Assembly: GCA_001311565.1 (NCBI GenBank)
Contig: BBBM01000004.1
Coordinates: 34,591-98,590, forward strand
Length of the DNA stretch: 64,000 nt
Source of the DNA: Desulfothermus okinawensis JCM 13304
GTDB taxonomy: Bacteria; Desulfobacterota; Desulfovibrionia; Desulfovibrionales; Desulfothermaceae
Direction of reading: 5' to 3'
Part shown: one piece after another, positions 35,236 to 46,422 of the stretch
Layout: each line of letters begins with the position of its first letter
Position numbering within the stretch: position 1 is the first letter of the stretch
Notes under the pieces: model-generated
Databases searched by the model: none
Seen by the model: the letters and a program-made list of their open reading frames with translations, nothing else
Told to the model about the DNA's origin: nothing
Translations under genes and position numbers: made by a program

Positions 35236-35814
35236 TTATTGTCCCAATCCCACAAAACCATAGAAGCAAAGCCCCATTAGCCCAGCAGTAATAAGGGCAA
35301 TGGGAAATCCTTGAAATAGTGTGGGGATTCTACCCAATGCAAATCTCTCCCTTATACCTGCTAGAATAATAAGGGCTAGGTCAAAACCAATGGCAGTGGC
35401 AATTGAGTAAACAAAAGTTTCCATAAAGGTATGCTTTTGTTGTACATTTAAAACAGCCACACCAAATATCATACAATTTGTAGTAATCAAAGGCAAATAA
35501 ATCCCAAGGGATCTATAAAGTGCAGGAGCAACCTTTTGCAAGATTATCTCAACCAATTGTACAAGTGATGCTATTACCAGGATAAAGGCCACTGTTCTTA
35601 GGTATTCCAATTCCAGGGGAACCAATATAAAATTATAGACCATCCATGTAATGCAGCTAGATAGAACATTTACAAATAGGGCAGCCCCAGACATTCCAAT
35701 GGCACTGTCTAGACTGGTAGAAACACCCACAAAAGGGCAGTTTCCTAAAAATCTAACCAATAAAATATTATTTGCAAAAATAGCTGTTACCATCATGAGG
35801 ATATAATCGCTCAT
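35236..35814 (-). CDS. rnfA: Rnf complex membrane subunit RnfA
   Basis: Intact, 192 residues, six transmembrane helices. NNILLVRFLGNCPFVGVS near the N-terminus and LPLITTNCMIFGVAVLN carry the two conserved intramembrane Cys regions that bind an Fe-S centre at the interface with RnfE. Normal length for the family. Sits between rnfE and rnfB. Confidence 0.95.
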   Translation of the reverse strand: MSDYILMMVTAIFANNILLVRFLGNCPFVGVSTSLDSAIGMSGAALFVNVLSSCITWMVYNFILVPLELEYLRTVAFILVIASLVQLVEIILQKVAPALYRSLGIYLPLITTNCMIFGVAVLNVQQKHTFMETFVYSIATAIGFDLALIILAGIRERFALGRIPTLFQGFPIALITAGLMGLCFYGFVGLGQ

Positions 35815-35846
35815 AATATCTACTCCTGGTAAATTAAATTTTTAAT

Positions 35847-36456
35847 CTAAGCGCCTTGACCTTCTATTTTTGTAGAAATAAAGTTCATTAAAGCTAGAAT
35901 CAGACCAAGACAAATAAAAGCCCCTGGAGGCCTTTGTAATAATCCAAATCCTATATATGATGCTGGCATAACCCTCATACCAAACCATGTCCCAGCGCCT
36001 ATAATTTCCCTAATGGAAGCCAGGGCAACCAACGAAATAGTATAGCCAAGCCCCATACCAAGGCCATCAGCAATGGAGTACAGGATTGGATTTTTTTCTG
36101 GCAAATGCTTCAGCCCTTCCCAAAATCAAACAATTTACAACGATTAAAGGAATCCAGATACCAAGTACTCTATAGAGTGAGTAAAAATAGGCCTCCATAG
36201 ATAGCTCAACAATGGTAACTGCAGAAGCTATTATAACAATAAATACAGGAACCCTTATTTTGGATGGGATAAAATTTCTAAAGATTGAGATAAGAGTGTT
36301 GCTCACAAGTAGCACAAAAATGACCCCACATCCAAGTCCAAGGGCACTGCTGGCACTGCTGGTTACTGCAAGGGTGGGACAAAGTCCTAAAACGAATCTA
36401 AAAGGAGGTACCTCCTTCCACAGTCCCTTTGTAAACTCTTGAATTAGCCTGGACAT
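35847..36456 (-). CDS. rnfE: Rnf complex membrane subunit RnfE
   Basis: About 202 residues, homologous to RnfA with inverted topology. Start MSRLIQEFTKGLWKEVPPF; LGLCPTLAVTSSASSALGLG and IWIPLIVVNCLILGRAEAFA hold the conserved Cys regions. One break at the T7 run near 36091. Proton or sodium translocation by the complex involves this membrane core. Confidence 0.93.
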
Positions 36457-36512
36457 GATTTTCTCCTTAAAATCAAGGAATTAACAATTTAATGGACCGT
36501 TAGACTCCAATT

Positions 36513-37097
36513 TTATTTTTTTATTTTTTTATAAATATTTACTGCATTTTGTACTGCCCTCATAATTCCATTGGATGTGTAAGTTGCACCACTAAAAGCA
36601 TCAATGGTTCCACTACCTGGCAGAAAATTAGCAGTAATTGGTTTGTTTTTGAACTGGTTTTTAAACTTTGAACTCTCAATTGCCCTTGTCCCTACACCAG
36701 GTGTCTCAGAATGAGTAGTAATGGCAATGCCCCCTATGGTCTCAGAAGGCAAATTAATTGAGACCATCACACCGACATTTCCTGCATATCCTGCACCATA
36801 GGCCTCAAGTGCAACAGCCACTATCTTACCACCTTTTTTTTGCAAGAAAATATTTTTTTACTATATCCTTACCCCTGGCATCCTTACCCACTACAACCTT
36901 TATTCTGTCTTTTACTGGATCATTATCGTAATCCACTGTAAGGGCTTTTTTTTAGTGCTGGGGCCTTTATGTTTTTTTATTCGTTGATACTCAATTTGTG
37001 GTTCAGTGACCTTCTTAACAATGGATAAGGCTCCCCCCCAAACACCACAAACAACAGTAAGCACTATGACCATTCGAAGGATTTCTTTGACATTCAC
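36513..37097 (-). CDS. rnfG: Rnf complex flavoprotein RnfG
   Basis: About 195 residues: one N-terminal membrane helix (MVIVLTVVCGVWGGALSIV) and a periplasmic FMN-binding domain. The covalent FMN attachment motif is SGATYTS near the C-terminus (DAFSGATYTSNGIM), with the Thr as phosphoester acceptor. An in-frame GTG at 37097 preceded by GGGAGG is the best start, 7 nt after the rnfD stop. Breaks near 36950 and 36840-36858. ApbE, needed for flavinylation, is not in the window. Confidence 0.9.
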
Positions 37098-37104
37098 CTT
37101 TAAC

Positions 37105-38050
37105 TTACCTCCCGTATGGCTCAGGTAATATTTTATCCAAAAAAAGGAGTGATAAGGCTGACTATTAACACAGAATAATATGCACCAAAGGTCCAACTAC
37201 CCCAAAGCCTTACCACCACAGTTAAGACTCCACAGAAAAATCCAAATAATAACATCCCTTGGGGAGAAACAGGAGAGGAAGGCATATCAGTTGCCAAAAA
37301 AAACGCAGAGATAAATGTTCCACCTGCGAGTAAGTGAAAAATTGGGTCACCAAAAGAAGTGGAGCCAATCCCCCAAAAAAATAAAGGAAAACAAAAAAAA
37401 CTCCAACTAAATAAGCAACTGGTATCCTCCAATTTATTCTCTTACGAGCAAGCAAGTAAATGCCTCCAATTAGGAGGCAAATAACGGATACTTGTCCCAT
37501 GAACCCAGATCTAAACCCTAAGAACATATTCTTGTAGGAAAAATAATGGTGGACATATTCAATCCCTTGGGTCTTAAACACCTCAATTGGGGTCAAATCT
37601 GTTGTCAATCCTTTTATTGGATTAATCCATTTTCCCATAAAATCAGGGAAGGATATCTTTAAAATCACCCAGGAAATAAGTGCTCCATTAAATGGATTGG
37701 CGCCATATCCTCCATATACCTCTTTTCCTAAAAGCACCATTAAGAAAGTCCCAATTATAACGATCCACCAGGGCAGGGTGGGTGGAAGCAGCATGGCAAA
37801 TAATAGGCCATAGTAAACAGAAGTGAGATCACTTATTACAATGTCTCTATTTGTCAACTTTTGAAGTAGTGCTTCCCAACCAACTGCAGATAAAACTGAT
37901 ATAAATACAACCTTTAATGCAGCTAGCTTGAATAAATATATTGCAAAAAAAAGTTGCAGGTATAAGTGCTATAATGTGATCTAACATTATATTTTGTAGA
38001 CTATTTCCACTGTGAAGATGGGGAACAGGTGATACAACTAAATTATTCAT
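37105..38050 (-). CDS. rnfD: Rnf complex membrane subunit RnfD
   Basis: About 315 residues with nine to ten helices. Start MNNLVVSPVPHLHSGNSLQN; FGGYGANPFNGALISWVILK region and MVLLGKEVYGGYG are conserved. The FMN attachment region is expected in the segment TDLTPIEVFKT. GGTFISAFFLATDMPSSPVS marks the second half. Breaks near 37950, 37855, 37372 and at A7 37139-37145; with six As the protein ends DKILPEPYGR, the natural RnfD terminus, at 37105. Confidence 0.92.
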
Positions 38051-38064
38051 AAGGGTATTACTCC

Positions 38065-39347
38065 TTATTTTAAATTTTCTTTCCCATACTTTATCCACTG
38101 AACCAATGGAATATTTACAGGGCACACATATGCACAACAACCACACTCAATACATCTTTCAATAAAAATTTTTTAGTAAAATCAAATTGTTTTGTTTTAG
38201 AGTATCCAAAAATAAAAAGTGGCATTAAACCCATTGGACATGCTTCAACACAAAGTCCACATTTAATACACACTGAATCACTATAGGTAGGTGTCTGGCC
38301 TTTCTTCAAAACAAAAATAGATCCAATATCTTTGGTAATAGGATAATTAATATCAAAAATAGAAGAACCAGATATGGTTCCATTAATAACTACTTGTGAT
38401 ATAGAGTCTAAATTTATATTTAATTTTTCTAAAATGTAGTAAATAGGTGTTCCTATTGGTACCTGAACCAGTTGGGTATTGCTAATCTCACCATCAATTA
38501 CAGTTACTATTTTTTTCCCTGTAAGGAACACTTTTTTCAATCAATGAACCTAAATGATATATTGTCTCTAAATCCAGTATAGATACTTTGAGAGATTCCT
38601 CTACAGACGCACCTATATCAACATATTTATTTAAGATAGTATTTACAAGAAGGGGAGTTTTATGTTGAGGGTATTTGTTTTTCAAAAATATTACCTTGAT
38701 TCCCAAGGACCCTAACTGGGACTCTAGCTGATCTTCAAAGCCTTCAATATTTTTATAATCATTATATATTGCCAAAAATATCTTTTGGGGTCTAAAAACA
38801 TCTATAACCTGTTCAAATCCCTTCTTTATTAAATTTATCCTTTTTTTGGAGAAAAAAAGTAATTTTTCCCATTGGCAATAATTTCTTCAAGTCCATTTAC
38901 AATCACAGTATCTACTTTGTTTTTTTTGAGCTATTTCCATCTTCTTTGCCAAAGATAACACCTTATCTTGATTGTCTATAATCCCGCTTGTTATTACATT
39001 ATCTAAAATTCCATCCCTTGTTGTAAACTCAGTAGAAAAACCTCTATCATTTGTGGAAATTATTATAGCAACACATCTTCCCCCAAGATGAGATCTAAAA
39101 TCTTTAATAACCTCTGATACTTCACCGTCCACTGGACACATTAAAGATCCATATGGGCCTTTTGCTATTATTTCTCCTGCTTTTACCTTTGACTTCTTTT
39201 TGACCAGAGGGGTGAGTTGAGGGGACAAATCTTGTTTTAGGGGAATTACAATTTTTTTCAGGAAATGGCAAAATCTTTGTTTTTTCGGGATAACTGGCCA
39301 AAAAAATTAAAACTGATCCCTCCAGGAGAAAAAGACAGATCTCTCAT
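38065..39347 (-). CDS. rnfC: Rnf complex subunit RnfC
   Basis: About 427 residues, NADH-facing subunit. After the N-terminal biotinyl-lipoyl-like part ([20 protein letters not shown]) comes the flavin/NADH region and then two [4Fe-4S] motifs: [17 protein letters not shown] and [16 protein letters not shown]. First gene of the rnf cluster; the start [13 protein letters not shown] at 39347 resembles the usual short N-terminus. Breaks near 39298, 39252, 38926, 38855, 38520 and 38172. No multiheme cytochrome gene lies upstream, unlike in Desulfovibrio vulgaris as I recall it. Confidence 0.92.
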
Positions 39348-39439
39348 ATTTTCTTCTCTCTTTTTAGGTTTGAGGTCCCAGAAGTACAACACATAGGTAT
39401 TGTTTATTAATTTTGTTCTCTAAGCTAACAACTTAATCA

Positions 39440-39468
39440 GGTTTATTTTCTTTAACAATTCTTGTCAA
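39440..39468 (-). promoter_or_regulatory. Candidate sigma-70 promoter for the rnf operon
   Basis: On the minus strand a perfect -35 TTGACA (39468-39463) is followed after 17 nt by TAAACC (39445-39440), a weak -10. It lies about 95 nt upstream of the rnfC start and after the dctM stop, where an operon promoter is expected. Confidence 0.4.
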
Positions 39469-39497
39469 GGGTAAAAAAATAAATTGAATTATATAGG

Positions 39498-40807
39498 TTA
39501 ATGTACAAATCCCAAGATCTTAGGTAAGAATAGTGATACACTGGGAAAATATGTGATTATCAATAACACTATCAATTGAATTATTAAAAAGGGCATTACT
39601 GCTCTAGACACAAACAAAAAAATCTCGCCTTGCCAGTGCACTGGTGATAAAGAGGCTCACTCCCATTGGAGGGGTACAATATCCTATAGCAAGATTTACT
39701 GTCATAATAAGCCCAAAATGCATGGGATCTATATTAAAGCTATATAGCATTGGAATAAATACAGGGCCAAGGATTAAAGTAGCAGAGATTATGTCCATAA
39801 ACATGCCCACAATTAGAAAGATTATATTTATGACCAGTAAAAATAGCAAAGGTGAGTGTATAACATTCATTACCAGAGAAGAGATGCGAAATGGTATATT
39901 TTCCAGGGTCAAAAACCTTCCAAAACATGTGGCTCCTGCTACTATAATTAAAAGGGTGGCAGAGGTTACTGCAGAGCTAACTGTAATTTCTTTTACTTCT
40001 TTAAAAGTAATAGCTTTGTGAATGAAAAGTTCCACAAAAAAAGGCGTAAACAGACGCAATAACAGCTGCTTCATTTGCGGTAAACATACCAGAAAAGATT
40101 CCGCCAAATATAATTACAGGGAGAAGCAGGGCCCAGAAACCATCTTTTAATGCAGATATGAGTTCTTCACTTGAAAAATTTTTTTAAAGACGTTCCATTG
40201 GGCGACTTAGACTTGTTGTGAAATTGAAAATAGGTATATATGCAGGTAAATATTACAATCATTATACCAGGAACAAACCCTGTTAAAAATAGGCCCTCTA
40301 AAGAAACATTGCTTATCATGCTATATAGAATCATGCTAATACTAGGAGGAATAATCACCCCCAGATTTGGGGATGTTGCCATAATACCCAGGGAATAGTT
40401 TTCATCGTATCCATTTTTTTAAAAGTGCAGGAATCATTACTCCCCCAATTGCCACCACTGTTGCAACAGTAGAGCCTGATATGGCTCCAAAAAGGGCGCA
40501 TCCAATAACCCCTGCCATACCAAGTCCACCAGGGAGCCATCCAACTAATGCATTAGCTACCCTGATTAGTCTATTTACAATATCTCCAGAACTCATGGTA
40601 TTCCCACAGAGTATAAAAAATAGAACAACCACCAGGGCAAAATTATCTAAGCTCCTAAAGAGTGTTTGGGTCAAGAGTTCTATTGGAAAGGACGTAAACA
40701 GGATAAGTCCAAGTGCTGATGTAAAATATAGACAAATATACACAGGTATATTTGAGGCCATAAATCCAAGTAAAATCAAAAAAAACTACCAAATCACTCA
40801 GGTTCAT
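39498..40807 (-). CDS. dctM: TRAP transporter large permease DctM
   Basis: About 436 residues, twelve-helix ion-coupled permease of a tripartite TRAP system. Start MNLSDLVVFLILLGFMASNI; PGGLGMAGVIGCALFGAISG and STVATVVAIGGVMIPALLKK are diagnostic; NLAIGYCTPPMGVSLFITSA appears near the end. Breaks near 40416, 40190, 40040 and 39617; with the last corrected the protein ends FLPKILGFVH at TAA 39498. Last gene of tetR-dctPQM. Confidence 0.92.
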
Positions 40808-40809
40808 GC

Positions 40810-41319
40810 TTACTCTTTGTTGCATCCAGGATGTAAAAAGGAATAGATAACTCTAAATGACATAAAAAGACCACTTATTGGCAAAACAGAGTATAGTATA
40901 ACTAAAGGTATCTTCAATACAATGGTCTTTTGATTGGATGTATGCATCATAATTGCCATCTTAGATCCATAATAAATAAGAAAAAAAAGAAAAAATAAAG
41001 GTTGCGATCCTAGACAATACATTTAGCTTATTTTTAAGCCAAGGAAATAAATAAATAGTAGCATCAATCTTTATTTCTGCACCTTTTTTTTATTGCCAAG
41101 CTACATCCAATAAAAGTGGTATATATTATGACTTCTCTAACAAATTCCTCACTCCATGGCAGATTGGAATTAAAGCAATATCTTAAAATTATATTGATAA
41201 AAAGGGCTACCATGGCTGAAATAACAGAGATAAAAAGGGTCCACTCCTCTAAAAAGGTTACTATCTTTTCAATTTTACCAAGGAAATAGACCCCTTTTTT
41301 TACTTATTCTACTAGTCAA
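40810..41319 (-). CDS. dctQ: TRAP transporter small permease DctQ
   Basis: About 165 residues with four helices. KIEKIVTFLEEWTLFI at the start, ILRYCFNSNLPWSEEFVREV is the family signature with the conserved WSEE. The last helix region is VILYSVLPISGLFMSFRVIY. The start is uncertain: a TTG at 41319 overlapping the dctP stop is the best candidate if the A7 run near 41297 is really six. Further break near 41090 and 40985. dctM starts 2 nt after. Confidence 0.82.
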
Positions 41320-42389
41320 CTGAATACCCCATATAGGTTTGAACTTCTTTTAAATAGTTTTTAGGACGGTATTTGTCCCCAGGATAGAGTTCATTTATTT
41401 CTTTTTCATATTTTTTTATGCACTAAATCTCCCTGCTTTTTTTAAAATCTTCATTTCTTCTTCTGACAGTTTAAAGAATTTCACGCCTGAGTGCTTTGCC
41501 TTCTCTATTTCCTCTTGTTCTTGAATCTTTGTCTCTTCTCTTATTTGAGAACAAACCTCATGCACCACTTGTTTAAATGTCTTTTGCAGATCCCTTGGTA
41601 GGGAATAAAACCACTGTTTATTGAATATCCATATAAAGAGTCCCTGGGCATAGTTTATTTGGGTAAAATACTTGGCCACTTCAAACTTTTTTTGTTATAT
41701 TACAAACAGTTGGAGTGTGGTCCAATCCACTTATTACCCCTTGCTTTAAGGCCACATGTACATCTGGCCAAGGCATAACCACAAAATTCAGCCCCCACTG
41801 TTTGTAGAGCAACTGATTTACCGCTGCTTCTGCTATTCTAAACTTGATTTTTTTTGCGTCTTTAATGGTCCTAACAGGTTTGGTAGTCGCCCAACCGTAA
41901 TTTCCATATCCAGTTATATCCAGACCAATTATGCCTTGATGGTCCATGGCGTTCATAAAATGCTCAAACATCCACCCACTCTTGGTAAATTTGTCCAGCT
42001 TATCAAAAGAATTTATTAAAAATGGAAGATTTACAAGACCAAACCTAGGCCCCAAATTTGTTGCAGCCACTGAACTAACAGCCATTCCCTGAATGGCCCC
42101 CATTCTGAGTAAATTTAATACCTCAACTTCACCTCCCAACATGGAAAAGGGTTTGTAATCAAAATAGATTTTCCCGCCAGTCCTCTCCCACAGTTTGTCC
42201 CTTATAAGGATTCCCGCGTACACTCCTTTTATCACAGGATGGGAGACATTTGAGACTATACATCGATATTTTGCAGTTGATGGATCAAATTTCGGTTTCC
42301 ATTTATTGAGAGACCTAGGTGATGCAAATACATTTCCTGAATAAACTAACAAGATTGAAATAATTAGATAAATAGATTTTTTTTGTCAT
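41312..42389 (-). CDS. dctP: TRAP transporter solute-binding protein DctP
   Basis: Periplasmic binding protein of about 358 residues. Signal peptide at the start (YLIISILLVYSGNVFA after correction of the A8 run near 42380). Typical DctP features: GGKIYFDYKPFSMLGGEVEV, LVNLPFLINSFDKLDKF, KIKFRIAEAAVNQLLYKQWG with the carboxylate-binding Arg, and QGVISGLDHTPTV. Breaks near 41690 and 41420. It overlaps the 3' end of the tetR gene by 26 nt. The ligand is probably an organic acid; C4-dicarboxylate is not proven. Confidence 0.9.
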
Positions 42390-42994
42390 AAAAATTCTCC
42401 TTTAGACCTTTAAAAAGTATTTTGACATAATCATAATTGCTTCCCTTAAATCTTTTTTTATCAATAACCTTAGAGTCCAGGGCTTGTTGAATTAGAAACC
42501 CTTCAAATAAGGCTGTCACTAGGGCACCTAATTTTTTTTGAGTTTTCTGTGTCCATATAAAAAGGGGAGAGTATGCGGGCAAATAGGTCTGTAGAAAGCC
42601 TGTAATTGCTTTTATTCAACTTACCTCTTAATTGTGGATTGGAAAAAGCGTGTATTGTGAACTCCAAAAAGACCTTTGACCAGTTCTTATCATCAATTAT
42701 TGTCTCTAAAAAAATCCACAATTACTTCCATTACATCTTGGATAGACCTTGCCTTTTTAAGACCGTCTTTTCTAGTTTCCCTATACTCACTTAATCTTTT
42801 CTCCATTATTTCTAAAAAAAATATCGTCCTTGCTCTTCCAATACCTATAGAAATTTCCCTTTGCATACCCAGCTCGTTCTGTGATCTCTAATATAGTGGT
42901 GGAAACAAACCCCTTTTCTCCAAAAAGTTCAACAGCAGATTGCATTAACTCTAGCTTTGTTTGACGGGATTTTTGCAATTGTTTTTTTGGCCAT
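42364..42994 (-). CDS. TetR-family regulator of the TRAP operon
   Basis: About 209 residues. After fixing the A7 run near 42985 (six needed) the protein starts MAKKQLQKSRQTKLELMQSA and continues LFGEKGFVSTTILEITERAG and YAKGNFYRYWKSKDDIFF, the TetR helix-turn-helix. The C-terminal domain (VFLEFTIHAFSNPQLRGKLN) is the ligand-binding part. First gene of the operon with dctPQM and placed right behind two palindromes, so autoregulation and control of uptake by the transported solute are likely. Confidence 0.87.
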
Positions 42995-42997
42995 AGT

Positions 42998-43028
42998 TGA
43001 CTCCTGGTCATTAATTGACCGCAGGTCA
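42998..43028. promoter_or_regulatory. Tandem palindromic operators of the TetR regulator
   Basis: TGACTCCTGGTCA (42998-43010) and TGACCGCAGGTCA (43016-43028) are two 13-bp palindromes, centre to centre 18 bp apart; the second is perfect outside its central base. They lie between the candidate -10 element and the TetR start codon at 42994. Confidence 0.75.
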
Positions 43029-43032
43029 TTAA

Positions 43033-43062
43033 ATCGTAGATAAAAAAAATTCCTCTTGTCAA
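43033..43062 (-). promoter_or_regulatory. Promoter of tetR-dctPQM
   Basis: On the minus strand TTGACA (43062-43057), 18-nt spacer with a T8 run, TACGAT (43038-43033). The expected start of transcription falls in the distal operator palindrome, so the bound repressor would block initiation. Confidence 0.65.
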
Positions 43063-43186
43063 TTGTTCTTTTTCAAATTAGTTGAAAAGAAAGGATTGTT
43101 TAAATACTTTAAAAAAATTGTTTTAAATTCTAGTTTATTATATAAATTACTTTATATATAAGATTAAGTTGTTCACGTAACCTATT

Positions 43187-43826
43187 ATGAAAATAGATTT
43201 TATTAAAACTGCACCCGTTCTCAGCTTTGTTTTAAAGTTCTGGTATAAGACTTTAAGGTATAGCCAAGTGGGTATAGAACAGGTTATAGGTTTTAGGTGT
43301 AGAGAAAAGGGGAGGGTAGTTTTATTTACCTTATGGCATGATGAGTTATTTGCCCCAATATATGTCCACAGACACGAAGATGTTGTAATTTTAGTTAGTG
43401 AAAGCAGGGATGGTGAATTTGTAAGTAGAATATTAAACAGGTTTGGATATGCTACAATAAGGGGATCCAGTACCCGGGGAGGAGTGAAGGCCCTAAAAAA
43501 ATTAACCAAGATGGTTAATAATCATCCAAAGGACATAGCTGTTACAATTGATGGACCAACTGGTCCAAGACACATCCCCAAGCAAGGGGTAATATATTTG
43601 GCATGGAAGCTAAATATTCCAATAGTCCCTGTTAGATCCTTTGTAAATTTTAAAAAGATTTTTTTACAAATCATGGGATAGATTTCAACTTCCCTTACCT
43701 TTTGCCACGTGTAAAATCGTATATGGCAGTCCATATAGGATTTCACACAAAAAACTTTCCTCAGAGATCCTTAAAAAAGAGTCCTATTTGTTAAAACTAA
43801 AAATGGATCAATTAAAACCAAAATAG
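43187..43826 (+). CDS. Lysophospholipid acyltransferase-family protein (DUF374)
   Basis: About 212 residues. Motifs: VVLFTLWHDELFAPIYVH with the catalytic His-Asp pair (WHDE; the family has H-x4-D or the DUF374 variant HxxxD/HDE), ISVSES-like VILVSESRDGEFVSRILNRF, GYATIRGSSTRGGVKALKKL, and VTIDGPTGPRHIPKQGVIYL. This DUF374 pattern is found beside lipid A genes and is probably an inner-membrane acyltransferase. One break near 43663. It converges with and overlaps the large TPR gene by 15 nt. Confidence 0.82.
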
Positions 43827-45824
43827 TTTTTGAGAAGTTGCATTTATTTTCTTATTAATGTCATTTAGCCTTGCCTGTGCTGCCTCTTTTTCAGATTTTC
43901 TCCTGGCATTTTTAACCACATCTCTCAATATTTTTTTTGCGATATAAAGGTTTCCTTTTTGTTCATATATCAAAGCCGCCCTATATAATCCTGTAATGGA
44001 CCAGATATATTGATCCCTATAAAACCAATAAACTTTAAGATATTCGTCTATAGCAACGTCAAGGTTACCTTGGATCTGATGGCATTCAGCCATCCAAAAT
44101 AAAATCTCTGCTTGAATTTTTCTATTCAAATTATCTTTGTTATTCCAAAGGTGCTTGAAGATTTTTTTGGCTCAAATCAATATTACTATTTTTTTTGATA
44201 ATATAATGCTACTTTGATTAGTTCTTCAGGATTTAATGAATCTGGAGATATCTCAAAAATCTTTTCATAATAAGACATTGCTTTATTAAAATTGTTCTTT
44301 ATTGTATAATAATCTATCATGAGCTTATAATAATTAATTAGTAGACTTTGATTTAAATTTTTATAATCAAATAATTCTATATATTTTTTTGAATAATGTT
44401 GTATTTCCTGTATCTATAACATTTTTAGCAAGCTTTAAAATAGCCATTTGTCCTAAAATAGTTTCTTTATATAAAAATATCGCTTGTTTTAACTGGGCTT
44501 CATTACCTTGTCCATTTATTATTGTATTTTTTTAGATATGCATATCTAAGAAAATAATCCAATGGATACATATTTAATTTTTTTTTCTATTTCCTGATTT
44601 GGTATATCAAAATCTGAATTGAAACCATACGGATTAAACCAAAGGGTTGTAGAAAAAGAACAAATCTACTTTAAATTCATACCTTAGTTAATCCAATATC
44701 TAAAGACGATACCTTGTCTAATAGCAATAATATGGAAATCTTTAAAGATAAAGGTAACTTCTTAAAATCCATATCAGGAAGCTCTTTTTTTAAGAGACCA
44801 TAGTCTTTATTCATTAAAATTAGGGCGATTTTTATCTGTTTTAATTCTTCCTTTATCTCTGAGGGAACAAAAACACTATTGAGTTCCCCATTAATTGTAT
44901 TGAGAAAATTGTTAACTCCTACTAATTGACTTTGTATTTTTAGCTTCTTCAATAGGTATGAACTGTTAGTAATAATCCATTTATTTTGATTAAGTCTTTT
45001 TATAAGTATATCAAAAAAAACTAATACACTTTGGAATATTCAATAAATCACTTTTGTGATCAAGAGAGATCTCGTCATTATTAATTTTCTCATAAACTAA
45101 ATCCAATACATATCTCTGAGATGGATTCTTAAAAAGCTTTAAAGAAGAGTTAATATTATTTTTATATTTAATGGCCAAAGATGCCAGAAAAGATATAATA
45201 GAATCTCTAATTTCATTATTTGAGAGACTAAAGCTAAAATCCTTGCTATTTAGTCTTAAAATAGAGTGGTAGATAGCTGTAAATTCTTTATCCTTGGGCC
45301 AGAGAATTTGAGAAATTTTTATGATGTCTAGAACTTCTTTTTTTTTGTCGAAGGAATTTGTCGTTATTCAAAAAAAAGAACCCGTATATAATAAATCCAA
45401 AGACCACTTTAAAATAACAGATTTAAAGAAATTGCGAATGTCAGGCTCCTTAAGTAATTGTCTTGGATCTCCACTTAGGTGAAACGCCTTGGCATAGTGG
45501 AGAAGTCCATTATAAAAATCACCTTTATATCGATATGCCCTAGCTAGGGTAAATTCCAGCTTGGCCAATAAATCTTCATCCTTGAAGTCCACACCCTTTA
45601 AAATTGATATGGCTTCATCAGGTGAACCTGAAAAAAATTTTTGAGTTTGCATAGGCTAATATAGACTTATCCTTCTTGGACTTATCTTTGAGTTCAATAT
45701 TAATTACATTGTATGCCCCATACCTTTTTAAAAAAAAGATATAAATTTCGATTCAGTGTAACCATATAAAACACCTGGAATAAGTAGAATAAGAATAAAA
45801 AAAACATATATATTTTCGTTTCAT
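43812..45824 (-). CDS. Large secreted tetratricopeptide-repeat protein
   Basis: About 665 residues if all fragments belong to one gene. The N-terminus is a signal peptide (IYVFFILILLIPGVLYGYTE after correction). TPR-like helical pairs recur: LLAKLEFTLARAYRYKGDFY, YYTIKNNFNKAMSYYEKIFE, EILFWMAECHQIQGNLDVAI and YRAALIYEQKGNLYIAKKIL. The middle is helical and Leu/Lys-rich. Breaks near 45800, 45735, 45640, 45375, 45340, 45020, 44690, 44585, 44535, 44385, 44195 and 44170. Probably a periplasmic or outer-membrane-associated scaffold; no specific function is assignable. Confidence 0.65.
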
Positions 45825-46016
45825 ATAACACCCCTAAGCCAAAATTTTATATAGACTTGGCTTATAATAATGACTTATATATTATAGATTGTTATTTTAA
45901 TTTCTGGGTTAGCCAGTGTTTATTAGTTTGATAAACATAAGCTAGGGAATAGTTAACTTTTAAAACAAGAAAAGTAAAGATGCCAAAATGATTTCTTCCT
46001 ATGGTACAGAAAGAAA

Positions 46017-46059
46017 TTTAACAAAATTAAACAATATTTATATGTTTAATTTTGTTAAA
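46017..46059. repeat. Perfect 17-bp inverted repeat
   Basis: TTTAACAAAATTAAACA (46017-46033), 9-nt loop, TGTTTAATTTTGTTAAA (46043-46059). The core AAAATTAAAC occurs a third time near 46078. No T tract of terminator type follows. Confidence 0.8.
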
Positions 46060-46162
46060 CATATAAAATGTATAATAAAATTAAACGTAATCATCTCTAT
46101 GACACATTAAAATTCGCTATTAATAAAAACACTTTTTGAGTAAAGTATTTTTAAAATCCAAG

Positions 46163-46190
46163 ATCGTGAATGGTAAATCGTAAATTAACT
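46163..46190. repeat. Degenerate 7-bp repeat, units of atcgtga type
   Basis: Consecutive heptamers atcgtga, atggtaa, atcgtaa, attaact. Same GTGA/GTAA core as the array at 62508. Confidence 0.55.
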
Positions 46191-46395
46191 AAGGGGGATA
46201 GAATAATGGTCAATAAGAAAATGACCTCATTGCGGTTCTTAATGTTAATATTTTAAGTTTACATAATATTCATTATGAGACAAAAAAATAAAATATAAAT
46301 TTTTTTTTAATTATTCAATTTACTAATCACTAAATTTAGGTTCTTCATGTTGACGTGATTGTTATTCATAATCAGGAGACTCGATATATGTTTTG

Positions 46396-46422
46396 GATTC
46401 ACTATCACTATTCACGAGTCAC
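46396..46422. repeat. Degenerate repeat, units of gattcac type
   Basis: gattcac, tatcac, tattcac, gagtcac: three 7-mers and one 6-mer ending in CAC. The reverse complement reads GTGACTC, GTGAATA, GTGATA, GTGAATC, matching the GTGAA core of the other arrays. Confidence 0.5.
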
